A DNA stretch of 64,000 bases, taken from Psettodes erumei (lineage: Eukaryota; Chordata; Actinopteri; Pleuronectiformes; Psettodidae). Positions 1 through 9,800 of the stretch are shown here, piece by piece. A program made the translations under genes and the position numbers. The notes beneath the pieces are model-generated. The model ran no database searches. It was not told where the DNA came from and was given only the letters and a program-made list of their open reading frames with translations. The stretch is from positions 2,004,001 through 2,068,000 of the forward strand of contig JAFBJZ010000612.1 in assembly GCA_016785225.1 (NCBI GenBank), written 5' to 3'. Position 1 is the first letter of the stretch. Every line of letters begins with the position of its first letter.

Positions 1-701
1 TTTTTACAGTGTTACCATGATGTGATAGTTTCAAACATAATTCCTTTTATGAATGCTCATTTTTCACTCCTGTCTTCTTTCAGTTTTCCCCCTCTACAGT
101 CTACTACATAGTGACACGTATGATGAGATCTGTGATGTTGCTAAAGCCCCCTAATGAAATGCCTCTAAGAGCATCATGACTTATTTAGGCCCGGTATTTT
201 TGAAATGAGGATGCTTCCCTCCCTCGAAATATCCTGAAACCCAACATTTTCTGTCCAATCCACTCCTCTTCTATCTCTCACACCCCCCCTCCACTCCCAC
301 CCCACCCCTCCCTCCTCCTGCTCTGTCTTCTTCCTGTGAAGAACCGCTTGCTGTGATGTGCAGAGTTTGTAAGTGGCCCAGTGTTTGCCCCCCTTTTTCT
401 TTAGCACAAGCTCATCATCATCACCACTGCTGCTTTTGGCTGCTAATCTGAAACGGCCCTCTTCCATGGCAGTCGTGCTTCGGACGCAGCAAAGAGATGT
501 TTGTTTGCATCTGTTCGCAGCGCCGGCCAGCAGGATGTTGCCGCTTTGTTCACACTGGAGAGAGGCGTTGCACTGAAACGACAGCCTAACTCGCTGCTTC
601 AGTCACACTGCTTGCATGACTAACACTGTTAGAAAGATTAAATTGTGTAGGGATCAGCAAAACTTGTGGTCAACTGCTGTATATTCGAGCAAACACACAG
701 A

Positions 702-705
<4 letters not shown>

Positions 706-734
<29 letters not shown>
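706..734. repeat. (CA)n microsatellite
   Basis: About 14 perfect CA units are seen directly. It lies in the presumed last intron of sec14l1. The small open frame across it is a by-product of the repeat. Confidence 0.95.
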
Positions 735-736
<2 letters not shown>

Positions 737-1980
737 CCCGACGTGTGCACAAAAGCATTTCCTGATATTCATATTTGTATCTCAACACTCACCCATGTGT
801 GCTACCAACCTCCTGAATCTCACTTTGCTTTCAGTTTCCCTGCTGTTTCATTTCACTTTGACTTGTGAGCACCATCAACTCATTCTAGTATTGTTTAACA
901 GGATGTTTGCTCATGGTTTACTCATTTGATTGAGATGTAAATATCTGAAACACCACCTAAGTGCATATGAGATTTAGGTGACCCAGTTTTTTGCCATTCA
1001 GCAGACTTGCTGCTGTTATTTATATTTTATGGACTGAGTTGAATGTGACTGATTTATTCCAAAAGTAATGTAGTTGCCAATCTACATAATCATACATCCT
1101 AATGCCTTATCATGCGTTGTGGTGCACTATGTAAGTATACCATCAGTTGGCAGTTTATAGGGAAGGCGTAGCTAGAAATAAAGCAGTCCAAAACAACAGT
1201 CTTGCAGTAACTCCTCCCTTTCTGAACATTGCCTAATCCTTTACTGATTGTATTGTTTTAGAGAAAGCGATTCACCTGTGTGGTCATTTTGGAGGCTGCA
1301 GTTTGTGGGATCAGAGAGGTCTTTCTGTTAGCCATCCCTCGTTGGTATGAATGGGATGCACAAAATCTTAGCGACACCCTTCCCGCTGTACAATACAACA
1401 GCATTTCCAGCTGCAGCAGGACTATTGTGCTCGACAGCAGTGGTTTCGGCTTGGTGTTCCTAATAGACTGCCAGCTGAGTGTGATACATTGTAGACCTGG
1501 CCTTCAAAGAAGGTTTTGGCCCAAACAATTGCATCAAGCAGCCTCTTACACTTTGACAATGCTTGTTTTTACTTATTCGTACAGAAATTAATGCAAAAAA
1601 GGCACAAAAAAGAAGAACAGATAGTTCATGCTTTGCCGTAGGCAGCTAAGCCCTCAAACATGCAAGGAACTTGCATGTGAGGCAAAGTGGACCTGCTTCT
1701 GTCCTCAAAAAAAAACAAAACAGACTAAACTTTTGCAAGAACCCTTTCCCCCACCCCCAAAAGTATTCTGAAGAAAAATACATCTCTGAACAGGCCAAAC
1801 ACATTTGGCATTTTCATATCCTGTCACCTCTTTTCTACACACTGCTGGTTGTCGCAGCCTACAGGGTTTTTTTCGGGTGCATGGTTCTGCATCGTGAAGC
1901 ACGAGTTGTGCACACAGGAAGCATTCAGTTAGTCACCGGCAGACTGGGGTTGCTCAGGTGTTGCATACAAATTAGCTGAA

Positions 1981-1981
1981 G

Positions 1982-2020
<39 letters not shown>
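1981..2020. repeat. (GT)n microsatellite 39 nt before an acceptor
   Basis: About 20 GT units with one GC interruption. The tract ends 39 nt before the acceptor AG of the sec14l1 terminal exon, between the likely branch-point zone and the short pyrimidine tract (gtctctcctctcag). Confidence 0.95.
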
Positions 2021-2024
<4 letters not shown>

Positions 2025-2059
2025 GTGACCTTACGTGTTCTGTCCGTCTCTCCTCTCAG

Positions 2060-2165
2060 GGGTTCGATGACCAGCCTGGAGTCGAGCCACAGCGGCTTCT
2101 CTCAGCTCAGCGCTGCCACCACCTCCTCGAGCCAATCACAATCCAGCTCCCTGATCTCCAGGTAG
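2060..2165 (+). CDS. sec14l1: SEC14-like protein 1, terminal coding exon (3' partial gene)
   Basis: This exon encodes the C-terminal tail of SEC14L1, a cytoplasmic/Golgi-associated protein with PRELI, CRAL-TRIO and GOLD domains. The vertebrate protein is reported to bind RIG-I and cholinergic transporters. The exon follows the acceptor tctcctctcag. Its first base completes a split codon, then 34 codons run to TAG at 2163-2165. The peptide contains GSMTSLESSH, SGFSQLSAAT and a Ser/Gln-rich end finishing SSLISR. From memory this is nearly identical to the human SEC14L1 tail, whose preceding residues form the GOLD domain. Only the post-GOLD tail is in the window; all catalytic or lipid-binding parts lie to the left. 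The same-strand neighbour downstream is endov. The identification rests on recall of the tail, without an alignment. Confidence 0.9.
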
Positions 2166-4925
2166 AAGATGGCAGCAGAGGACTTCAACCCCCTCCTCCA
2201 AGGCCCTTACCATCACCATACCCCCCCCCCCTCTTTGGACTCTGTTCCTATTGCACAGCCAGTCTCTATGGAACTGAAGCATGCTTGCACAAACAGAAGA
2301 CAAAGAATTTAAAAAAAAAAATCTGAGGCAAAAAGAAAAAAACAACAGACTGCATACAATTTAAAGGGCTGATTTTTTGCACAAAGGTCACATACTTCTC
2401 GTGCCTGGCATCTCTGCTGGGCGGCAGTTTGAATCAGAACATTAGCAGAATGTTTTTTCGCCATCATGTCCCACGCAGTGCGGAAAAGGTTAGAAGGTCG
2501 AGAGAAGGTCGAGGTGCCTCCTGTGGCACCGGAAGCCGAAAGAAGCAATATTCTCATTCTTAGGAGGAACGGGACGACCACACTGGAGGCGCTGTTACAT
2601 ATATGCATTTACATGTGCATCCACATAAACAGTACTGAGGCGACGCATACCTCATTCACATGCGTTGGCTGAAAAGACTGGATGTGCTGTTACATACACA
2701 AAAAAAAAAACCCAACCACCAACCAACACATAAACCTACACATGGACGCTTGATGATTTGCAAAAATTTACAGTGTTTGCCATATTGTTACCAGAGTGGT
2801 TTGTCTAATCTGGTGTTTATAGGTCAAGTGTGGGTGGGTGGGGTAAACTCTAAACTTAGACCTGGGTCAAAAATCACCTGCAAATAATGCCCCCCCCCCT
2901 CCAAAACAGCATGGAGATAATGGTGTGGGTGGAGCTCACTGAATCAGGACAACATAGATGGTGTCAGCAAAGCTGCCAGTTGACAGGAGAGTTGCGATGC
3001 TTTCATGCAGCTGTGTGAGCTTCTCTGGTGTTCATCTCTTTGTCTCGCGCGGCAAAGCCCACCCATCTGTCTCACAAGAGGGCTTTATCGCACCATGAAA
3101 AGCATTTGACTATTGGACCCGGGTCTGACTCTTAGCGAAGTAATCCGCTAGAAGCAATAACACAAGTTTGACTTTCTACTGTGTGAAACATTTCTATTTA
3201 TCATTTCCACGCACGTGGCGGATCATGGGTGCTGAGTGCGGGACGGAGCCAGGACACTGCTAAACTCTGTGGCATCAACGTTATCACTTATTGTATCCGC
3301 TACCATTATTTCAGGAGCGAAATGAGAATGATTCCGAGCTTCCTCCTGGGCACGGTTTATTGTCCTCACACATTGAAAAATTCAGCAGTCATCACCCGGA
3401 ATGGCCACAGTTCGTTAGCTTTAAGTCCAGCGTCTGCACGGTTGAGGAAGTCAAAATCAAGGCGTCCAGGGGCTGCCTTGTCACTGATTCGTGAATGTGC
3501 TACTGATTGGTCAGGTCCGGCCGACCAACAAAACGCCTGAATTTGGAGGGTTGTGGTGTAATTGGGCAGAACTGCCATTCTTCTTGACTTCTTCTTTTCA
3601 GAGAGACGTAGATTTCCATGTGCTTTAGGGATGAATGTTACTTCTTGATTATCATTTGATGGCGCGCCAGTAGACGACATTATTGAAAACTGTACATGTG
3701 CTAGTGTTGGTTGGAGTTTGTTACTGTATTTTTTTTTTTTTTTTGGAGATGAGTACTTGATGGGGTGAAGCGGTGTGGTGTGTTACTGCATGCTCACGTG
3801 GTGACTGGGTTTACAGTTCTATTATTTAAAAATCTAAGAAATAGCCATTCTAAGAGCCATGTGTCAATAAATACCATTTTAGCCTTTGTAAGTATCACTT
3901 AGAAACATACCTGCTTTTTTTCGAGGTGACAGCTGTAATAGATGAGTGATGAGTTCTTTTTCTAACACAGCTGATTTGGTTTAATACGCACTGATGACTT
4001 CACATTAGATCGGACTCCCTGAAGGGGGCAGAGATGATCTCTATTGCCAAGAGTCATCAGGTGCTGTTGCCATGGTAACTGAGTGCAGCTGTCAGCAAAA
4101 AAAGGAAAAAAAACACAATATTAATAAAAATACAAAGAGATGAGATGGAGGCTTTCTCCTGAAAATACTGGTTCTGCCTGTTGTTGTTTTTGATACATTC
4201 ATTTTTAACTGTACATGAAAAGGTCAAGGTTTAACATGTGGTAACTAAATGTCATTAACTGCAATAACATGAAATGCTTTACTGAGAAAAAGGACCTCCT
4301 CAGATTGAGGGCTATTAGGCGTGTGTAATGTTGTCGAAGAACGAATGTTAGGAACAGTGGTATAAGCAAAACCACGTGGAAACACTCCCTCTGACCCCAC
4401 GGGGCCGCCGTGTTTCTCTTCTCGCTCTCTGCAGCGTGTCCAGAACCAAACAGCTGACCTTCCTTCACCTGGTTCTTTCTTCAGAGGTCTCCATTTACAA
4501 TTTCTTCAGTGGTTTAACTGATGCAGCAGTTCAGACGTAACATCTCTTTATATTTCCTTTTCTCGCTCTGTCTGCTCTTTGTCACTTGTACACTCCAGTT
4601 TTGCTTTCAAACACTTTCCATTGTGTATATCTTAGAAAGCAGAGCGGACCTCTTGATTGATTGAAGCCATAGGCATAACCGCTGAACATGTTTCATCAAG
4701 ATCTCATTGACAAATGAGGGCTATAACTGTTTGTCTCGACTATCCAACACGTCTGTCTGTCTCTGCTTCCTTTTCTGACATCTTTGCATATCTTCTCTTT
4801 ATCTTTGTGTGAGAAAGTTTGTAAAAAGTACATGTTTGGATTAATGAGAATAAGGCGCCTTTACATGTTTTGAAAACATTAAACTTGAATTATGAGATAA
4901 TAAATGCACTGTGTCAGCGTCCTTT
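2166..4925 (+). other. sec14l1: probable sec14l1 3'UTR
   Basis: After the TAG there is about 2.7 kb with no coding signal and no obvious transposon. It includes C- and A-homopolymers and a T16 run at 3729-3744. Candidate poly(A) signals are AATAAA around 3867 and a better placed one at 4899-4904, followed by GT-rich sequence. The human SEC14L1 3'UTR is also long (a few kb), which favours the distal site. The 3' end is inferred, with no transcript support. Confidence 0.5.
4899..4904 (+). terminator. candidate poly(A) signal AATAAA of sec14l1
   Basis: AATAAA within gagataataaatgcactg. A GT/T-rich stretch (gtgtcag then cctttctgtttactccgtg) follows within 30 nt, fitting a cleavage/polyadenylation site. 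An alternative signal lies near 3867. Confidence 0.4.
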
Positions 4926-5760
4926 CTGTTTACTCCGTGTCCCTAAAGTGTCCCCACTGCTTCTATGCCATAGAAACTACCCACATGAAAAGTGTTAGGG
5001 ATTGCTTCATTGATTCACTGTTTTCAGGGGTGAAAGTATCCCCACTGAAGACAAGCTCACATGCCTTTGCATCCTCTCTTTGGTGTCCTTGGTCTATTAC
5101 ACGGTTGGGTTAGTTCTGAGTAGGTTTTATCTTCAGGAGTGTCACAAAAGCATGTTGCATCATGGATCACTAATCGTCTGTCTCCCCTGGTCGATTACTC
5201 CCATCAGTGGACATGTTTGTGTTGGTCCATGCTGAAGTCATGGCGCCAGGGTTGCTTTGTTAAATTCAGAATCCCAACTCATGAATTGCTTGTGTAATGG
5301 ACCACCATTCACTACATCTGCCTTAAAAAAAAAAAAAAAAAAAAAGTTGATATCTCTGTCTTTCTTCTTAATTTCAACTTTCACATAGCACAGATGGGTC
5401 ACATAGAACCCAAAGCACTTCTAATAACTTTAGCCTATAGTCAGTTATATATATATGCACACACACATAAATATACATATATGTGTTGAAAAATGAATAG
5501 AATTGGGAAAAAATTAAATTATATAATTTTTTAAATTTCATGTTCGTCTTTAGTTTAGATGTCAACTACCCTAAAAAAGACGAAAAATCCCCTTTGATCG
5601 GACTGTTGGTGGATGCATGCGCTGAATGAACGAAAAGCACACTAATTAGGTGCTTAGACAAAGCAAAGGCTTAAACCTGGCTACAGTAGGAACACTTAAT
5701 AATAGACTATAATAAGTGTAAAACTGCAAAATAAAAATGAAAAAAGACAGAAAAAACGTT
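4926..5760. other. intergenic, AT-rich; poly(A) run and TA/CA repeats
   Basis: No gene is seen. The stretch contains an A21 run at 5325-5345 and a degenerate TA/CA tract at about 5446-5485. The A run has no recognisable retroposon body upstream. Confidence 0.5.
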
Positions 5761-5779
5761 TTAATATTTTTCAAAAGAA

Positions 5780-5960
5780 AAGAGGAGTCGCCTGATGACG
5801 TTTCTAAACGAGTCAGGGTGGCGAAAAACGGGGCAGTTCGTGCTAACGCTAGCTAGCAGTAGCAACTGAATACGACCGCGGCGGCGGCAGCAGCTAGCAG
5901 GGGGCTACCATGGCAACAGGAGGGAAACCCTGGGACCAAACAGTCCGAAGTTTGGTTAAG
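5780..5960 (+). promoter_or_regulatory. CpG-rich block with ATG in strong context; candidate first exon
   Basis: The block is clearly CpG-rich relative to its AT-rich surroundings (cgaccgcggcggcggcagcag) and has a TGACG half-site near 5796. An ATG at 5910-5912 sits in ctaccATGG, close to the optimal vertebrate context. It opens a 38-codon frame starting MATGGKPWDQTVRSL, with a possible donor G|gttaag after 5954. I do not recognise the peptide. Joined to endov exon 2 it would be out of phase, so it is not a simple alternative endov start. It could be a promoter with a non-coding exon. Confidence 0.35.
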
Positions 5961-6607
5961 AGCAGGGAGGGTTGTAGGTTTCCTCAAGGGGTCGGTTGTC
6001 TGATAAAACTGCATATAACAAGTTGAATGAGGGGTCGAAGGTGCTTAGCACACAGCGCTGACCCCAGACCTGTGGAGTAAAAGCCGAAACAGGGAGGAGG
6101 AGAATCAGGACATGGCAGAGTGAGGAGTGTTTTGGAAAAGAAGATAAGGTAAGCCATTGTGTCTGTTAATAGGCCGCTGTCTAAATTGGTTTTATTGGGC
6201 TGCCGTGCCGCTCTTTTAATTACAGTCAAATTTTAGAAACCTGTGTCTGATTCTTTTTAAGTATTGTTGTCTATGTCAGACCTGTGGAGAAATAAACTGC
6301 TGGCTGTGCTGTAATGTCCATGTGGACATGTGTATTTTGCAAATGTTGTGCAGAGTAGTTATATCATGCAATTACTTTATAGCATACTTATAATTGGGGC
6401 CTGTAAATGCATGAATAGCATGTATGATATCATGTTTTCAGCCCTGCTTCCTGTCACCCCTCTGCTCTCATTTGCACTTTGTGTCTGGCACCGCCTGATT
6501 TACAGACGAAGCAGTTGTGTGTATGTGTCTCAATAAGTGGCGGGCCGCCACATAAACGCCAATGTATGGGAATCACGTTAGTTTATTGGTGTAAGTTGCC
6601 CTTTAGC

Positions 6608-6621
6608 CCACTAGGTGGCGG
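6608..6621. promoter_or_regulatory. CTCF-like motif CCACTAGGTGGCGG
   Basis: The 14-mer matches the core of the vertebrate CTCF consensus (CCACNAGGTGGCAG type) with one difference near the end. It lies about 155 bp upstream of the endov start codon, between sec14l1 and endov, a typical promoter/insulator position. Binding is inferred from the motif alone. Confidence 0.5.
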
Positions 6622-6639
6622 TAGCTGACCTCATTTACG

Positions 6640-6775
6640 CCGCCCGGCTTCGAAACGCAGGCTCCGCCCTCCCGGTGACGTCAGTTTGCGGAAACAGAAA
6701 CCCAGTTTAATTTCTCTTTTTAAAAAAAATCTATGTTTCGCGGCGGCGTGTATCGCTCTCACCAGGCTGACCCAA
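6640..6775 (+). promoter_or_regulatory. endov: endov promoter/5'UTR region with GC box and CRE
   Basis: This is a GC-rich segment just upstream of the first endov codon. It contains a GC-box-like ggctccgccctcc and a perfect palindromic CRE, TGACGTCA, at 6676-6683, about 93 bp before the ATG at 6776. No TATA box is evident, as usual for housekeeping promoters. The transcription start is not determined. An ATG at 6733 opens an upstream frame that overlaps the endov start out of frame. Confidence 0.55.
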
Positions 6776-6819
6776 ATGTCTGCTGCCCCCGCAGAAGAGC
6801 TGGTCAAACAGTGGGAAAG
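6776..6819 (+). other. endov: endov coding exon 1
   Basis: Encodes MSAAPAEELVKQWE plus two bases (ag) of a split codon. The donor is aaag|gtcaga. The ATG context is weak (C at -3, T at +4). The split codon becomes Ser with exon 2, giving WESEQVCLRK, which parallels the mammalian WKREQARLK. Confidence 0.85.
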
Positions 6820-9800
6820 GTCAGACGCTCCTCTGTCATTTATGCAACTCCTCTATACTCGGGAATCCACACACGATGCAATTCCTGCAAATCGCGCGTA
6901 TTTTCAACAGCGCAGCCTCTTGCCATCAGCTGCTAACATGAAGTGGGAGCTTGTTGAAACATAACAGCGGGTCCATAAGGTGCTGGCAGATGTTACCACA
7001 GTTGTCTGTGTCCCCGTCCTGTTGTAACTCTGTCTGCCAGCAGCTCTGGACCTGGACCTGTTCCACCGCTCCTCATCAACCACTGATTTGTGAGTTTGTA
7101 ATCACAACGCCAGTGATAACACCATGATTCTGTCTTATGTCCTTATGTCGCCTGCCAGCTCAGAATTGCGTGTGTGTGTTGAGGTCCAGTCTGTCGAACT
7201 CTGCGGTACATGTTGCGTGTTTCTCAGCGACTCGTGATTTAAAATAACTGCTCTCTTGTTGACTATAACTAATGTACACAAATCTCAAGTGGTGTACTGT
7301 ATGTGTGTGTAGTTGTGCCTGCTCGTCTCCTGGGGCTCAGTACTCTGCTCTTCGTGCAGCGAGCAGGTCTGTCTGAGAAAGCGGGTCGTGGCAGAGGACA
7401 CGGAGGACTGGCAGACGAGTCCAGACTTCTCGGGCCTGGAGCGAGTCGGCGGCGCGGACCTCTCCTTCATCAAAGGGGATGACGTCAATGCCTGCGCCCA
7501 GCTCGTGGTGCTCAGCTACCCCGACATGAAGGTGAGCTAACCCCTCGCTGAAACTAAACTGGAAGTCACAGTTGAACGTCTTCAGCGCACCCACACATAG
7601 TAGGATGGAACTGTGACACAACATAATGTAAAATACTGAAAGGCTTTGAGCAGCTGAAGTTGTGTCTGAGGCCAGCGGTCATCCCTTAAATGTTGTCTTC
7701 AACTTTGTCTGGATAGTTGAAAACAAGGTCTCAGTAAAAGGTTTGGTAAATTTACTGCCTCTTTATGACTCCTGAGAGCTCACCTCCTGTTGACAACTGT
7801 GAAGTGACTTCAGAAAAATGGTCAGACTGTCACCAAGGCTGTCTGGGTGGTCTTGGCAACAGCTGAAATGTTTTCACCTCAGAACACCACCATAGATTTG
7901 GGTGTAGACAGTAGGGACATGTCAAGGTGTTTTCAAATTGTCTCTACAATTTCGTTTGTCCGCTCAAACAATCTCGCCATTTTAACTTCTCTTTGTGTTA
8001 GCGACAAGATTTTTGCAGCCACTGTGAGCTGCAAGATTTGAGTTATTATGACTCAGGTTATTAGAGTTAAAGACAGGGATATGAGGGATACTTGTTTACG
8101 ATCTGGCAAACCCTCAACTTCAAGCTGCATTACACAGCCAGACAGTAGCAGCAGTGGGGTAAGTGAAGAGTGGTGGTGACTCTGAAAGCATTAGTGTGAG
8201 TATTTCGAGTTAAAATGAGAATTGAAAACATCTTCAATAAACATCAGCAGATGTTGTATTTAAATTTCATTGGTTAAGTGTTTAATACCTTGTCAGGTGA
8301 AAAATGCCTTCCAGAGTGAATGAAGACATCCGGTTCTTTGAACTGAACAGTGAACTGAAGTGTAAGCACCAGCTGGGCTCAGTGAAAAAGAATGTCCTGT
8401 TCTGTTCTACTCTGTTCTAATCAATCCGAGCACTGATCTTTGATGAAGTTATCTGGACAAGTATTTACTATTTAAAGATCCTGAAATGCTCCATGGAGCT
8501 GAGGGGAGCTGGGTGTTCGTCCTCTGTGGTCTCAGCACTACGCGTGTCCCATTTCACAATTTAACATAGATATACTGATATTGCAGCTTCATGTTTAACA
8601 TATTATTTGAAACCATTTTCCATCTTGTATGAGCATATTGGATCAATCGAGGCAAATGTTCCTGCCACAGCAGATAACGCCTGGTGGTTGTAATATGATA
8701 TGGAAATGCCAAATACATTGTAAAAGTAAGTGCTCCCTACAATATAATGAAGGAATATAATTATCCATCAGAAAGCATCCAAACTCAGAAGGGAATTTGA
8801 ATGCTATTGATTCGTTAGGTAAAACTATCTTCTAATCACTTAACCTGTGGCTCCTCTGATAAGTGCAATGGATTTTCATGTTCTTTCCCAATCAGGCGGT
8901 GGATGTCTACTGTAACGACATTACTACAGTCAACCTGAGCACTGAAAGTATAGAAAACAGTGTTGATGTACACCCAGCTCAAGGTGGAGTCTCGTTAAAG
9001 CGCCTGTTGTTATGGCGACCTTGGCCGTCCCCAATTTCCCTTTCATTTACTTTTCCGTGCAGCCTTTCCCAAGCGCTCCTTTCTGCGGCTGATTATCTGT
9101 GCATTAATGAGGGCTGCTGGCAACTTCCCATTATGGAACCCACTATAATTAATGGCATTTGTCAATGTACATTGTTGATACATGGATCCAACAAGGCTAA
9201 TGAAATGTTGCTCAGAATTGCTGTCCGACAATGTGATTATGTTCCCTGCTTGCTTTCAATTTACTCTAACTCTGGCACCTAAGGCCGTTTGTGACACAAA
9301 GTAACGCAAGTAACATGATGCAGTGTGTCCACTGCCTGTCACAGAGAACAAAGTTGTGTCCTTTTATTGTGAGCTTGGCATCTAGATAAGATCTAAGAGA
9401 AGCCCCTTTTAAACTGGAACCCTTTCAACATGAACTGCCCTGGCTATTGAAATTCAAGGTGACAGTACCTTTCCACATACCTAGAAGCAGTGCTTTATCA
9501 CTGCTGTTTAGCGGGGGGGCTTGAAATACAGCGCTGACGTATGATGAGAGGTAGCTGACATTTGTGATAGGGGAGTCTATTCAGAAAGCGCCCGCGTGTC
9601 AAGGCTCCGCGGGCTTGTCGGTGGGAGATGCGTTCACCTGTGCAGAGGGGTGCATGAAGCCTTCGCTGAGGAGTAACGGTAAAAAATAAACATTACTGTG
9701 CATTCCAGAGCAGGAAGACTCAGTCACACTCAGAGAAGGCCCACACTGTCAGGCAGAGAACTGTTAACTTTACAACAGGTTGGGTTTCATATTGAGGAAA

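Larger units (their letters stand above)
1..2059 (+). other. sec14l1: sec14l1 intron, 3' part
   Basis: This stretch lies upstream of the sec14l1 terminal exon and is read as the 3' part of its last intron. The preceding exon, which should encode the end of the GOLD domain, was not found here, so the intron extends past the left edge. It contains a CA microsatellite at 706-734 and a long GT repeat just before the acceptor. Open frames here are short and lack protein-like composition. Confidence 0.7.

Noticed and set aside
5325..5345. A21 run as a retroposed-gene tail
   Set aside because: No intronless coding sequence or SINE body is visible upstream and no target-site duplication was seen.
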